64,000 bases of DNA from JADLCX01 sp964630785 (GTDB taxonomy: Bacteria; Planctomycetota; Phycisphaerae; Phycisphaerales; UBA1924), in contig CAZVZG010000013.1 of NCBI GenBank assembly GCA_964630785.1, forward strand, positions 72,001-136,000. The letters are read 5' to 3'. Each line of letters starts with the position of its first letter. Positions within the stretch are counted from its first letter, which is position 1. Made by a program: the position numbers and the translations under genes. A model generated the notes under the pieces. The model was given only the letters and a program-made list of their open reading frames with translations, made no database searches and had not been told where the DNA came from. Of this stretch, positions 9,296 to 19,288 are shown one piece after another.

Positions 9296-11737
9296 TCAGG
9301 CGCATCCGGCGAAGTACGAGCCCAGGAAATCGAAGAGGTCCGCGGGCGAGACGGAACCGGACTCGTTGAAGTCGGCGCGGGGGTCGCGGAGCAGGTAGAC
9401 GGCGAGGAAGTCGAATACGTCCTGAACACCGACGTTGCCCGAGGCGTCGAAATCGGCCGGGCAGGGTGTGCAACGCCATTGCGCGAAGTTGGCGGAGGGG
9501 TGATCGCCCGCGAAGAAGAAACTGCCGCCGACGGCGAGCGTTCCCCGGTGGAGCGCCAGGGCATCAACAGATGCCGAGCCGTAGTAAGGATGGGGGCCGA
9601 ACTCGCTGTTGCGCACGCCGAGCCCCACCCTGTGCCAGCGCGTGCCGTCCCAGCGGGCGATGTTGTGTACGGGAGCGCCATCGGCCTTTGAGAACGTGCC
9701 CCCAGCGATCAGGTCCGGGCCGTACACCGCAAGGGATTGCACATGGACATAGTGTTCATAACCACCGCCCCCGAGTTCTCCGAGCGGTCGCCACCCGTTG
9801 CGGTCCCAACGCGCGATCAGCGGCCGAAGCGTGCCGTCGTCGGTGTAGCCCCCCGCGACGAGTTCGTTCCGATTGACCGCAAGCGCAAAGACGTAGTCAT
9901 AGTCGGTTGCCAGCGGGGGCAGGGGCACCCACGAGTTGCCCTGCGGGTTCCAGCGGGCCACGCCGAACTGCTGACCGTTCTGGATGAAATGGCCGCCCGC
10001 GTACAACTCTCCGTTGTGAACGATGAGCGCGGCCACGGAAACGATGGGGTAAGCAAAGCCGGGAAACCCCGAGCCCATGGGCTCCCATTGCGTGCCGCTC
10101 CAGCGTGCGATCCGCTCGACCGGACGAGGGCCGGTTGTTCGGAAGTACCCGCCCGCGATGAGGTGGCCGTTGTAGGTCGTCAGCGCGTTGACGCCTGAGT
10201 AGGAACCGCCGTCGGGAACACCCAAGCCCGCGCCCAGCGCGTGCCATTGGGCGCCGTCCCAGCGAGCGATGTTGACGGCGGGAACGCCGTTCATGTCGGC
10301 GAACGCGCCGCCGACCAAGAGGTCCGAGCCGTGGGTGGTCATGGCGAAGACCCTGCCGTAGTCATGCTCGGCGCGGACATCCAGCGGGTTCCAGCAATGG
10401 CCGTCCCAACGGGCGAGTTTCCCGGACAAGGGGGTGTTGCAGGAACCGTTGAAGCCGTACCCGTGCTCGAACGCGCCGATGAGCTCACCGCGGAAAGATG
10501 TCAGAGTGCTCAGCGGCGTATTCAGCCCGTCCTCGAAGAGGCGCCACGCGCTCCCGTCCCATCGGGCCAGGGGCACCCACAGCGGGCCCCGCGGAGTCGG
10601 CAATCGGCCGCTTCCCAGCACGCTGCCCTGGCAGACACCCACAACGTGGGCACTCGCCATGCCGGAGTTCCAGACGCTCCACTCAGAGCCGTTCCAAACG
10701 GCCGCGCCGGGGGCGGGCACGCCGCCGGCCTGGTCAAACCCGCCGGTGACGATCAGTTCGTCCCGAAAGGGTGTGACGGACTGGATGGACCCGAACCCCA
10801 CCGTCTGGATGCCGCTCGCGAGCGGTTGCCATCGGGCACCGTCCCAACGAGCGATGTGCTCGGGGTCGCCGGTGGTCGCGTCGAACGAGCCTGCGGCCAC
10901 GAGTTCGTTGTGGTAGATGGCCAACGACCCGACGCTCCCGCCGAACCCCGACCCGAGGGGTTGCCACGATTGGCCGTCCCACGCGGCGATGTTGCGGACG
11001 GGGACGCCGCCGACTTTGGCGAACCGACCCGCGATGATCAATCGTCCATCGTGAACGAGGAGCTGATAGGCCTGACCATCGATCTCATCGCTCGGGCCGG
11101 CGCCGAGCGGGAGCCACTGGTGGCCGTTCCATCGGGCGATGTTGCCCGGAGGGCCGTTGGCAACACGCGAGAAGTCGCCCGTGATGACGAGCTCGCCGTT
11201 GAACGCGCAGAGTGCGTCCAATCCACCGCTACGCCCGCCAAAGTCCGTGATCCACTCCCACTCGACGCCGTTCCATCGCTGGATGCTGGTGCCGCCATAG
11301 CCGCCGGGACGAAATGGAGATGAGTGGTATTCGTACACCGCGGCGTAGAGTTCGGTGCCGACAACAGCGAGTCGAGCCCACCAATAGCTTTCACCGCCGA
11401 CGATGGCTCCGTCTGTGGATCGCCAGCCAAAGCCGGCTCCGAGGGCGTGCCACGAGTTCCCATCCCACGCGGCGACGTTGTGGGCGGCCACGCCGCCGAT
11501 GACGTCAAACTCGCCCCAGATCACAAGCATCTCGGGCTCGGGGCCGTCGCCGTCGGGATCCCAGTTCACGGATTCGTAGGCCCACCCGTCGAGCCCGGGA
11601 TACGCAGCTCCGGGGACCCAGCCGTCCGTGCATTGGGCGTGGACGCGCGAACCGAGGGCGAGAATCGCAATCACGGCGAGGGCGCCAAGGGCCATCGATC
11701 GGGAGCGGGCCAAGAGGCTGGCGTTGATAGACAACAT
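9296..11737 (-). CDS. Secreted WDG-repeat (propeller-like) protein with C-terminal dockerin repeats
   Basis: An 813-aa secreted protein of unknown function. The frame is open from 12058, but GGAGGAG sits six to seven bases before the ATG at 11737, which begins a proper signal peptide (residues 1-34, ending SRVHAQ). The body is built of about a dozen repeats of ~50 residues containing 'IARWDG..W..LG.G' followed by a hydrophobic strand such as ALTTYNGHLIAGG, resembling Kelch/propeller blades. The C-terminus has two dockerin-like repeats (ADFDASGNVGVQDVFDFLAV and ADFNESGSVSPADLFDFLGS), as in the neighbouring protease gene. The two genes are 70 bp apart, so they may be co-expressed. Confidence 0.8.
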   Translation of the reverse strand: MLSINASLLARSRSMALGALAVIAILALGSRVHAQCTDGWVPGAAYPGLDGWAYESVNWDPDGDGPEPEMLVIWGEFDVIGGVAAHNVAAWDGNSWHALGAGFGWRSTDGAIVGGESYWWARLAVVGTELYAAVYEYHSSPFRPGGYGGTSIQRWNGVEWEWITDFGGRSGGLDALCAFNGELVITGDFSRVANGPPGNIARWNGHQWLPLGAGPSDEIDGQAYQLLVHDGRLIIAGRFAKVGGVPVRNIAAWDGQSWQPLGSGFGGSVGSLAIYHNELVAAGSFDATTGDPEHIARWDGARWQPLASGIQTVGFGSIQSVTPFRDELIVTGGFDQAGGVPAPGAAVWNGSEWSVWNSGMASAHVVGVCQGSVLGSGRLPTPRGPLWVPLARWDGSAWRLFEDGLNTPLSTLTSFRGELIGAFEHGYGFNGSCNTPLSGKLARWDGHCWNPLDVRAEHDYGRVFAMTTHGSDLLVGGAFADMNGVPAVNIARWDGAQWHALGAGLGVPDGGSYSGVNALTTYNGHLIAGGYFRTTGPRPVERIARWSGTQWEPMGSGFPGFAYPIVSVAALIVHNGELYAGGHFIQNGQQFGVARWNPQGNSWVPLPPLATDYDYVFALAVNRNELVAGGYTDDGTLRPLIARWDRNGWRPLGELGGGGYEHYVHVQSLAVYGPDLIAGGTFSKADGAPVHNIARWDGTRWHRVGLGVRNSEFGPHPYYGSASVDALALHRGTLAVGGSFFFAGDHPSANFAQWRCTPCPADFDASGNVGVQDVFDFLAVYLLRDPRADFNESGSVSPADLFDFLGSYFAGCA

Positions 11738-12070
11738 GAGGTGACTCCTCCAGTTGTGTACAATGACCGCGCGACGGAACCACTCGCTTTGACAACGGTG
11801 TCCGAGACGTTCGACGCTCAGGCGACGCTTGGGTTGTTTGGATGGCTTTGCGGTGGCGCGCCAGTCACACAGGCGGGCATCTCGGTCATCCGCGGCGTCA
11901 ATGGCCGCGGTGATTGCTCTTGCCGTGGCAATCCGATGAGTCAGCCTATCTGCGAACTGTCCGGCTGTCAATGATCTCTGTGGAGGACAAGTCTTGATCA
12001 AGGGGCGACGACTTCGGTCACTGGATTGCAGAAGCAACCAAGGTGTCGGTACGCCCAACCAGCCGAGCGC
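11738..12070. other. Intergenic region upstream of the WDG-repeat gene
   Basis: No supported gene. The minus-strand ribosome binding site GGAGGAG lies at about 11744-11751. The region presumably holds the promoter of the minus-strand secreted-protein gene, but I see no convincing -35/-10 pair. Confidence 0.4.
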
Positions 12071-12100
12071 AAAGAAAACCCCGGCGAAGACCGGGGCTTT
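12071..12100 (-). terminator. Rho-independent terminator of the OmpA-like gene
   Basis: Read on the minus strand: the stem CCCCGG, loop TCTTCG, stem CCGGGG (12096 to 12079), then TTTTCTTT. It lies about 31 bp past the stop of the OmpA-like gene, so termination of that transcript is the natural role. Confidence 0.85.
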
Positions 12101-12130
12101 GGAAGGCGTGTGTGATGATCGACCGGTTGT

Positions 12131-13027
12131 CTATTTCATGATCTCTTCGCGCTCGGGGGCGGCGGGCTTGGTGGGCGGCGGCGCTGCGGGCGGGGGAGTC
12201 GCGTCGCTGGTGGGGGCGTTGATGTTGTGGGCGACGGCGGGCATGAGGTAGACCTCGACGCGCCGGTTCTGGGGCGTGTTGCCGTCGGGGTTGTTGGGCA
12301 CGAGCGGGGAGAACTCGCCGCGGCCGGCGACCTCAAATCGCTGCGGCGCGACGCCCATGCCGACCAGCTCGTTACGCACGCTGATGGCGCGTGCGGCGGA
12401 GAGGTGCAGGTTGGTGGGGAACTTGTGCCGGGTCCGGACGACGGGCTGGCTGTCGGTGTGGCCGAGGACCTTGACGTCGTAGCCGGCGGCCGCGCCGTTG
12501 AGGATGGTGGCGAGTTGCTGCAGGCTGGATCGTGCCGCGACCTTCACTTCATCGGAGCCGGACGCGAAGGTGAAGTCGGCCTTGAAGCGGAGCAGGCCGA
12601 GTTCGGGGACGTACTCGATGAGTTCGGGGTGCTGGGCCGCGAGTTCGCGCAGGGCGGCGTCGGTCTGCGGGTCGAGCGAACCGAAGCGGAGGCTGTTGAA
12701 GCGCTCGAGGAGTTCGCGGTACTTGGCGTCCATGCCCGAGCCGCTGCTGGCCATGGCGTTCATCTGGACCTGGAGGTCGCTGAGGGCTTTGTCGCGTGCG
12801 GCGAGGGCGGCCTGAAGCTGCTGGTTGGTGGTGTTGAGGGACTGGTTCTCGGCCTGCAACGCGGTGACACGCTCCTGGAGGGCGCGGTTAGCTTCGAGCA
12901 GGTTGTTCCCGCCGGCGTTGCAGCCGCCCAGAGTGATCGACGCGACGCCGACGATCGCTGCTACGGCGGCCAGTTTGAGCAGCCGGCCCGTCCGGGCCGC
13001 GAGGCCCACCGATTGGCACATGGTCAT
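12131..13027 (-). CDS. OmpA-family peptidoglycan-binding lipoprotein with coiled coil
   Basis: Links the outer membrane to peptidoglycan. The chosen ATG at 13027 has AAGGAG eight bases upstream and begins a lipoprotein signal with lipobox LGGC (Cys at about residue 36); the upstream extension of the frame is not protein-like. A coiled coil of about 60 residues follows (heptads in LQERVTALQAENQSLN). The C-terminal ~120 residues are an OmpA/MotB domain, including LGHTDSQPV and LSAARAISVRNELVGMGV and ending with NRRVEVYL. The order lipoprotein, coiled coil, OmpA resembles Pal-like or cell-division OmpA proteins. It is divergent from the amidohydrolase gene and has its own terminator. Confidence 0.9.
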   Translation of the reverse strand: MTMCQSVGLAARTGRLLKLAAVAAIVGVASITLGGCNAGGNNLLEANRALQERVTALQAENQSLNTTNQQLQAALAARDKALSDLQVQMNAMASSGSGMDAKYRELLERFNSLRFGSLDPQTDAALRELAAQHPELIEYVPELGLLRFKADFTFASGSDEVKVAARSSLQQLATILNGAAAGYDVKVLGHTDSQPVVRTRHKFPTNLHLSAARAISVRNELVGMGVAPQRFEVAGRGEFSPLVPNNPDGNTPQNRRVEVYLMPAVAHNINAPTSDATPPPAAPPPTKPAAPEREEIMK

Positions 13028-13226
13028 CCCGTGAACTCCTTCGCTGAGGGGGCAGCGGCGCTGGGCCGCTGGGTTCGTGCGACCGCCGGGCGGAATGCCG
13101 GGGTGGTCATCGGCGGCGGCGACTACGCTGTTGCCCGATCGCCGGCCCGGGAGTCGCAAGGCCGGAGAGTATCGGCGCTTGTGCGAAACGTCCATAAGTC
13201 GCGAGCAAGGGCCGCGGTTTTCCACG

Positions 13227-14672
13227 ATGCCACGCACCGGAGAACATTCCCGCGTTGTCCGGATCGACGCGAGGGCGGTGGTCGATGGTGTTGAGTGCTT
13301 TGGAGCGCCCGGGTCGGTGTTGCTGGAGGTCGGGGCTCCGAGAGGCCCGGGCGGGTGGCGGGTGTGGGTGGTGGCGGCAGGGTCGAGCGCTGAAGTTGGG
13401 CGACATCCGGCGGCGTCCGCGGCGGGCGTGGAAGTGATCTCACGCCCGCGCGCGGTGGTGATGCCGGGGCTGGTCAACGCCCACACGCACCTGGACCTCA
13501 CCCATTTAGGGCCTCGGCCGCACGACCCCGGAGAGGGGTTCGTCGCGTGGATCGAGATGATCCGGCGGGGGCGGCACGAGGACGAGGCCGCGATCGCGGC
13601 CTCGGTCGGCCGGGGTGTGCTCTTGTCGCTCTCGGCGGGGACGGTGGCGGTGGGGGATATCGGCGGGGCGGTGCGCGGGCGGCCTTCGCTGGCGGCCTGG
13701 CGGGCGTTGCGGGCGGCGGGTGTGCGGGGCGTGTCGTTTCTCGAGTATTTCGGGATGGGCTCCACGGCGGAAAGGTCGCGGGACGCGGTGGCGGCCGCGT
13801 TGGCGGCGGCGGAGAGGGAGGAGCGGGAGCCGGGTGCGGTGCTGGGGTTGCAGCCGCACGCGCCGAACACCGTGTCGTCGTGGCTGTACCGGGAGACGAT
13901 CGGTTTGGCAGGGATGGGCGCGGGGAGCGTGCCGCGGCCGGTGGCGACTCACCTGGCCGAAACACCGGAAGAGCGGGAGTTTGTGGCGAAGGGGAGCGGG
14001 CCGCAACGGGCGCTGTTGGAGCGGCTGGGGATATGGGAAGATGCGATTCTCGACGACGTGGGGCACGGGCTTCACCCGGTGCAGCACCTGTCGCCGGAAC
14101 TGAGAGCCCGGCCGATGCTCGTGGCGCACGTGAACGACGCGGACGATGCGGCCATCCGAACCTTGGCAGGGGCGCGTGCGTCGGTGGTGTATTGCCCGCA
14201 CGCGTCGGCGTACTTCGCGGCTGAGCGGTATTTCGGCGGGCACCGGTACCGCGAGATGCTGGATGCGGGCGTGAACGTGGCGCTCGGGACAGACTCGATC
14301 GTGAACCTGCCGCCGGGTTCTGAGCGGGCACCCTCGGCGGGGCGGGCAGTTTCGGAAGCGGGCGGGATGAGTGTGCTGAGGGAGATGGCGTTGCTGGCCG
14401 TGCGGGATGGAACCGATGGGAGGCTGCTGTTGCGGATGGCGACGGTGAACGGGGCGCGGGCGCTGGGGCTGGAAGAGCGGGTGTTTGAGGTCCGGGAGGG
14501 TGGGCCGCTGGCGGGTTTGATCGGGGTGGAAGTGGGGGCCAAGGCTGTCGGCGGGGCGAGCGATGCTGTTCATGCGGCGGTGGTTGCGGGGATTGGGCCA
14601 GAAATCTTGTTTGCCGACAAATATTCCGGTTTGGTCGGAACGATGGGGGATGGGTTGGGGTCCGAAGCCTAG
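13227..14672 (+). CDS. Amidohydrolase (chlorohydrolase/SsnA-like metal-dependent deaminase family)
   Basis: A metal-dependent hydrolase of the TIM-barrel amidohydrolase superfamily. The HxH metal site is in VNAHTHLDLTHLG, further His ligands lie in ATHLAETPEE and AHVNDAD, and the catalytic Asp in LGTDSIVNLP. These are typical of the cytosine-deaminase-like/TRZ-ATZ branch that acts on purines, adenosine derivatives or aminofutalosine. Substrate cannot be read from the sequence; aminofutalosine deaminase of the futalosine menaquinone route is one candidate, given the respiratory genes nearby. The frame is open from 13077, but the ATG at 13227 starts where family-like sequence starts. The final ~40 residues are unusually rich in Gly/Ala. 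Confidence 0.8.
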   Translation: MPRTGEHSRVVRIDARAVVDGVECFGAPGSVLLEVGAPRGPGGWRVWVVAAGSSAEVGRHPAASAAGVEVISRPRAVVMPGLVNAHTHLDLTHLGPRPHDPGEGFVAWIEMIRRGRHEDEAAIAASVGRGVLLSLSAGTVAVGDIGGAVRGRPSLAAWRALRAAGVRGVSFLEYFGMGSTAERSRDAVAAALAAAEREEREPGAVLGLQPHAPNTVSSWLYRETIGLAGMGAGSVPRPVATHLAETPEEREFVAKGSGPQRALLERLGIWEDAILDDVGHGLHPVQHLSPELRARPMLVAHVNDADDAAIRTLAGARASVVYCPHASAYFAAERYFGGHRYREMLDAGVNVALGTDSIVNLPPGSERAPSAGRAVSEAGGMSVLREMALLAVRDGTDGRLLLRMATVNGARALGLEERVFEVREGGPLAGLIGVEVGAKAVGGASDAVHAAVVAGIGPEILFADKYSGLVGTMGDGLGSEA

Positions 14673-14753
14673 GATGTAGCCCAACATTTCCCTTCCGAGT
14701 TCATCGCCATGGCGCTCCGGAATAGGGGCCTTGGCCCGAGCTGAACCCGCCCG

Positions 14754-17438
14754 ATGAGCGCCAAGTGGATCCGTGCCAAGAAGTGGGATGACGAGCACCT
14801 GGGCGGGTGGTTGTGGCCCGTCAAGGCGGTGCTTCGGACGTTTTCGGGGATCCCGCTGGCGGTGGTGCTGCTGTCGATGGTGGCGCTGTTCGGGATTCTG
14901 GCGTCGGTGCCGATCGGTCTGATCGCGCTGGCGCCGACGTATGCGATCTACGCGCTGACGGTGATGGCGACGGTCGCGGCGCTCGCGGCGTTGCCGGCCT
15001 GGACGTTCTCTCGCGCGATGCGACTGACGAAGCTGGGGCGCGGGACACGGTTCGCGGTGATGCTGCCGGTGACGATCGTGCTGACGGTGAGCGCGGTGGC
15101 GATGTGGCGGATGTTCGTGTGGCCGATGCTGCGGTACGACCCGCTGGAGCACACCGGGCTGCGGCTGTTTGCGCCGTTCGTGGACGCGTACAAGGCGGTG
15201 CAGTTCCGGCGGCTGCCGATGATGGAGATGTCGGAGCTGGAGTTTTACGCGTGGTGGCCGCTGCGGCTGGTGCTGTTGCTGTTCGTGCTGAACATGGTGA
15301 CGGCAACGGTGAGGCGGATCGAGTTCAGCCTGCCGCACGTGGGCGTGCTGACGGTGCACACGGGCATCGTGGTGATCGCGCTGGGGAGCGTGTACTACGC
15401 GTCGTTGAAGCAGGAGGGGGACATGATCCTGCTCGCCGGTCCGCTGGATGCGCAGGGGAACCCGACGCCCGGACCGCCGGAGACGGGGTTCTACGACAAC
15501 ACGGACACCGCGCTGTGGGTAACGCAGCACGCGGACAGGGGGTGGGAGCAGCGGCGGCTGGAAGGGCTGCCGCGGTACCACGATTACAACCTGAACGCGC
15601 TGGACCTGAAGCACCTGCCGCCGATGGCGCTGGGCGACACGCGGGACATGGGGCCGCTGGATATCCGCGTGCCGGGCGGGCCCGGAGAGGGCGGGGGCGG
15701 TGTGGTGGACGCGGACGTGCGGTTCCGCGTGGTGGGATATGCGCCGTACGCGGAGCTGATCAGCCAGTGGATGCCCGAGAGCGAGGCGCACACGGGGCAC
15801 AAGGGGACTGCGATCCGCGTGGTGGAGGCTTACCTGGACCTGCCGCGGGATGCGAGCGATCCGGACTCGGCGGACCCGAGCAAGCCGCGGAAGACGTGGC
15901 GGTTGCTGCCGGAGGTCCCGTCGGAGCGGGTGGACCTGCTGAGCGTGAGTGGTTCGGACCTGCTGGGGATCGAGTACACGAAGGGGATGAGCGAGACGCG
16001 TTGGAAAGACCTGGGCGCCACGCTGCCCAAGGGCACGCGGCACGCGCTGATCGTGCGGCAGAAGGGCTCGGGGTTCGAGGCGGCGTACCCGGTGCAGGTC
16101 GGGCAGCGGATCACCGTCGGAGATACGGGTTACACGCTGGAGGTGGTGCAGCTCTCGCCGACGCCGCCGTTCCCGATCATCACGCGCGGGTATCAGGGAG
16201 CCAAGTCGAGCATCGCGGTGGTGCGCGTGCAGCCGCCGAAGGCCGGCGCGGGCGGTGGGCCGGGTGCGCCCGCGTACGAGCGGTGGGTGTACCACCGGTT
16301 CCCGGAGATCAGCCAGGACCTGGTGGACAGGCCGGAGGGAGCGGAAGCGGGAGGGATGGGCGGGCAGCGCCGCGCGGCCGACAGCGATCTGGACATCGAT
16401 TACATCGACGCGTCGATCCTGCAGATCTACCTCGACGAGCGCGAGGACGGGAACGTGCGCTCGCTGGTGCGTCTGCCCGGTGGTGGGGTCTCGATCACGC
16501 CGAGCGCCAAGCCCGGAGACTCGATCGAGGTCTCGCCGGGGTTCACGGTGAGGCTGACGGATCGGATGGACGACGCGGTGATGGTGGAGTATCCGTTCAA
16601 CACGCCGACGGCGCGGCGCGATCCCAAGTCGATTGGCAACCACTTGCAGGCGGCGATCGCGGTGGAGGTGAGCGCGACGCTGAGGGGCGGCGCGGCGATC
16701 GCGGGCAAACCGTGGAAGACGATCGTGTGGGCTCCATTCACGCAGTACGCCCGGGCGCAGACCAACGAATCGGAGCGGGTGGTGGGGCTGCCGGACGGTC
16801 GGCAGGTGCACTTGATGTTCGGGCGCGTGCGGCACGAGTTCTGGCCGCCGATGGCGGTCCGCATGGCCGACTTTGAGATGATCCCGTACGAGCACAGCCA
16901 GGTGCCGCGGGACTACCGGTCGGACCTGATCGTGATGCGTCGGTGGAAGGACCGCGAAGAGGACGTGCGCCGGAAGACCAGCCTGAACGAGCCGCTGCTG
17001 GAGCGGACGCCGTACCAGGCGCGCCAGGACATGCCGTGGTTGGTGAACGCGGCGGCGCGGGTGGTGAGCTGGATCGCGCCCAATCAGTACAAGTTCAGCC
17101 AGGCGGGGTGGGACCAGGGCGGGTGGACGCAGTCGCGGGAGGCGACGGATCGCGGCGAGGCGAAGCGGCCGCACGCGAGGTACACGATCCTGGGTGTGGG
17201 CAACAATCCGGGGATCTATATCATCGCGGCGGGGGCGGTGCTCATGTGCGTGGGGATCCCGATGGCGTTCTACGGCAAGCCGTGGCTGCTGAGGCGGCGG
17301 AAGCGTCGGATCCAGGCTCAGATCGCCCGCGGAGAGATTCCGGTGAAGGGGCGCGCGAGGGCGGCGCCGGTGGCGGCGGGGGTCGCGGGTTCGGGCGAGA
17401 AAGATTCGGTGGTTGTAGCAAGCGGGGTTGAGTCATGA
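14754..17438 (+). CDS. ResB-like cytochrome c biogenesis protein
   Basis: Probably the ResB/Ccs1 half of the System II haem-handling complex that attaches haem to c-type cytochromes outside the cytoplasmic membrane. There are hydrophobic segments near residues 33-55, 60-85, 100-120 and 170-190, a very long soluble domain (about 200-790), and a last helix near 822-845 (GIYIIAAGAVLMCVGIPMAF) with a basic tail. Helices flanking a large external domain match ResB, but 894 aa is much longer than the usual 400-600 aa. The stop overlaps the ccsA-like start (ATGA), which strongly supports a ResB-CcsA pair. The caa3 subunit II and other c-type cytochromes would be its clients. Confidence 0.78.
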   Translation: MSAKWIRAKKWDDEHLGGWLWPVKAVLRTFSGIPLAVVLLSMVALFGILASVPIGLIALAPTYAIYALTVMATVAALAALPAWTFSRAMRLTKLGRGTRFAVMLPVTIVLTVSAVAMWRMFVWPMLRYDPLEHTGLRLFAPFVDAYKAVQFRRLPMMEMSELEFYAWWPLRLVLLLFVLNMVTATVRRIEFSLPHVGVLTVHTGIVVIALGSVYYASLKQEGDMILLAGPLDAQGNPTPGPPETGFYDNTDTALWVTQHADRGWEQRRLEGLPRYHDYNLNALDLKHLPPMALGDTRDMGPLDIRVPGGPGEGGGGVVDADVRFRVVGYAPYAELISQWMPESEAHTGHKGTAIRVVEAYLDLPRDASDPDSADPSKPRKTWRLLPEVPSERVDLLSVSGSDLLGIEYTKGMSETRWKDLGATLPKGTRHALIVRQKGSGFEAAYPVQVGQRITVGDTGYTLEVVQLSPTPPFPIITRGYQGAKSSIAVVRVQPPKAGAGGGPGAPAYERWVYHRFPEISQDLVDRPEGAEAGGMGGQRRAADSDLDIDYIDASILQIYLDEREDGNVRSLVRLPGGGVSITPSAKPGDSIEVSPGFTVRLTDRMDDAVMVEYPFNTPTARRDPKSIGNHLQAAIAVEVSATLRGGAAIAGKPWKTIVWAPFTQYARAQTNESERVVGLPDGRQVHLMFGRVRHEFWPPMAVRMADFEMIPYEHSQVPRDYRSDLIVMRRWKDREEDVRRKTSLNEPLLERTPYQARQDMPWLVNAAARVVSWIAPNQYKFSQAGWDQGGWTQSREATDRGEAKRPHARYTILGVGNNPGIYIIAAGAVLMCVGIPMAFYGKPWLLRRRKRRIQAQIARGEIPVKGRARAAPVAAGVAGSGEKDSVVVASGVES

Positions 17439-19288
17439 ACGAGAACTTCGGACTGGTGAGAAGGGTGGGTGGATGGTGGTCGGCGCAGTCAGCCCGCGGG
17501 GCCGGGCTGGTTGCGTTCGTGGCGGCGGTGACGATCGGGGCGGTGTCGGCGTTCGCGCAGACCGCGCCGGCGGGCAACGCACACCCGGACGTGCAGGAGG
17601 TGAGCGACTTCGGCGGGGCCAACCCGCTGGCGCTCGCGCCCGGCGAGGCGCCGGCGAAGGCGATGGACGTTCCGGCCAAGGTTGCGTTCTCCCGGCGGGT
17701 CGATCTCCAGCCGCTGCGCGATCTGGCGGTATTTCACAACGGGCGGGTGAAGATTCTCGACTCGCTTGCGAGGGAGACGGTCTCGACCATCACCGGGCGG
17801 AACGATTACTTCGACTACATCATCGTGGGCGACGCGGGGTCGGGGAACACGATCGCCAAGCGGGTGCGGTTTGATCCGCTATTCACGTTCCTGGACATGA
17901 TGATCGACCCAAACTTCTACGCCGGGCGGCCGCTGATCGGCGTGGAGTTCCTGCCGCTGCGTGAGGCGTTTCTCAAGAAGCTGTACACGTCGGAGAGCGA
18001 GATCGAGTGGTGGAAGCGTGACGGTCGGCTCAAGCCGGCGGACGTGGCGAAGGTGTGGGACGTGGTCGCGCAGGAGGAAGGCTTCAACCCCTCGGCCCGC
18101 CAGTCGCTGAACCGGATGCAGGTCGCGATCGACCTGTACCAGAACTCGTGGCACAACCTGCTGATGAAGGCCCCGGACGCGGAGGATCGGCCGTGGCAGC
18201 ACGTCGCGGCGGTGAGCGGTCCGGGCGCGGCGGCGGTGCGGGAGCTTGCGGCGGGTTGGCGCGCGGGCGACGCCTCGCGCGTGAACGCGGCGGCCAAGGC
18301 GCTCGCTGCGGAGTTGCCGCGGATCAACGCGGCGTACTACCCGACCACCAAGCGCACGATGGAGCGGCTGTACAACAGCGCGCACCCGTTCGAGTGGGGG
18401 TTCTGGATGTACGCGCTGGCGCTGGTGACGCTCCTGCTGGCGTTCGGGACGGGGCGGAAATGGCTGATCGCCGGGGGCGTGGCGGCGCTGGGCGTGGCGC
18501 TGGGGCTGCACGCGTTCGGGTTTGTCGCCAGGAGCATCATCGCCGAGCGGTTCGCGATCCAGAACCAGTTTGAGTCGATGACGGGGCTGAGCCTGTTCGC
18601 CGTGACGGTGGGGACGGTGATCATGCTGGCGCGTCGGCAGTGGTTGTTCGGCGCGGCCGCGGCGGGCGTGGGGTTCATGGTGCTGGTGACGGCGACGCAG
18701 GCGGGCATCCCCGGGATGACGATCGACCGCGAGGCGCCGATTCTCAACACGAGCGTGCTGCTGAAGTACCACGTGACGACGGTGCTGCTGAGCTACGGGC
18801 TGATCTCGCTGGGGTTCCTGGTGAGCGTGTTCTACCTGGTGACGCACTACGCGGCGAAGCTGCGCGGAGCGCCCGCGGGCACGGCGATGGTGAGCACGCC
18901 CGACGGCGGCACGGTGGCGGTGTCGGCCGCGGCGATGGGGCTGGGCGAGGGGGAGGCCCCTGTCGGCGGCGCGGCGCGGGTGCTGTCGGATCTGGACAAG
19001 GCGCAGATGATCGTGTTGCAACTGGCGTTCTGGCTGCTGGGGGTGGGCATCCTGCTGGGCGCGTGGTGGGCGGACCACTCTTGGGGGCGTTGGTGGGGGT
19101 TTGATCCCAAGGAGCTCTGGGCGCTGGTGACGTGGATCGTCTATCTGGTGGTGATCCACCTGCGGTTCACGACGGGGCGGAACCGGGCGCTGGTCACGGC
19201 GTGGCTGAGCGTGCTGGGCTTCTTCGTGATGCTGTGGACGTACTTCGGCGTGAACCTGCTGCTGCCGGGTCTTCACGCGTACGCGTGA
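17435..19288 (+). CDS. ccsA: CcsA/ResC-family cytochrome c biogenesis protein
   Basis: The haem-presenting half of System II. The N-terminus has a signal-like hydrophobic stretch (VAAVTIGAVSAFAQ), then about 280 soluble residues that are not part of ordinary CcsA. The C-terminal half (from about residue 320) has around eight helices and the WWD haem motif WGRWWGFDPKE, with flanking conserved histidines. The order fused soluble domain plus CcsA suggests a planctomycete variant. Its start overlaps the ResB-like stop. The downstream glycosylase gene starts at a GTG overlapping this stop, so all three may be one transcript. Confidence 0.9.
   Translation: MNENFGLVRRVGGWWSAQSARGAGLVAFVAAVTIGAVSAFAQTAPAGNAHPDVQEVSDFGGANPLALAPGEAPAKAMDVPAKVAFSRRVDLQPLRDLAVFHNGRVKILDSLARETVSTITGRNDYFDYIIVGDAGSGNTIAKRVRFDPLFTFLDMMIDPNFYAGRPLIGVEFLPLREAFLKKLYTSESEIEWWKRDGRLKPADVAKVWDVVAQEEGFNPSARQSLNRMQVAIDLYQNSWHNLLMKAPDAEDRPWQHVAAVSGPGAAAVRELAAGWRAGDASRVNAAAKALAAELPRINAAYYPTTKRTMERLYNSAHPFEWGFWMYALALVTLLLAFGTGRKWLIAGGVAALGVALGLHAFGFVARSIIAERFAIQNQFESMTGLSLFAVTVGTVIMLARRQWLFGAAAAGVGFMVLVTATQAGIPGMTIDREAPILNTSVLLKYHVTTVLLSYGLISLGFLVSVFYLVTHYAAKLRGAPAGTAMVSTPDGGTVAVSAAAMGLGEGEAPVGGAARVLSDLDKAQMIVLQLAFWLLGVGILLGAWWADHSWGRWWGFDPKELWALVTWIVYLVVIHLRFTTGRNRALVTAWLSVLGFFVMLWTYFGVNLLLPGLHAYA

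Noticed and set aside
13506..17174. Long minus-strand open frame (1222 codons) opposite the amidohydrolase and ResB-like genes
   Set aside because: Arg/His/Pro-rich shadow frame; the plus-strand frames carry recognisable families.
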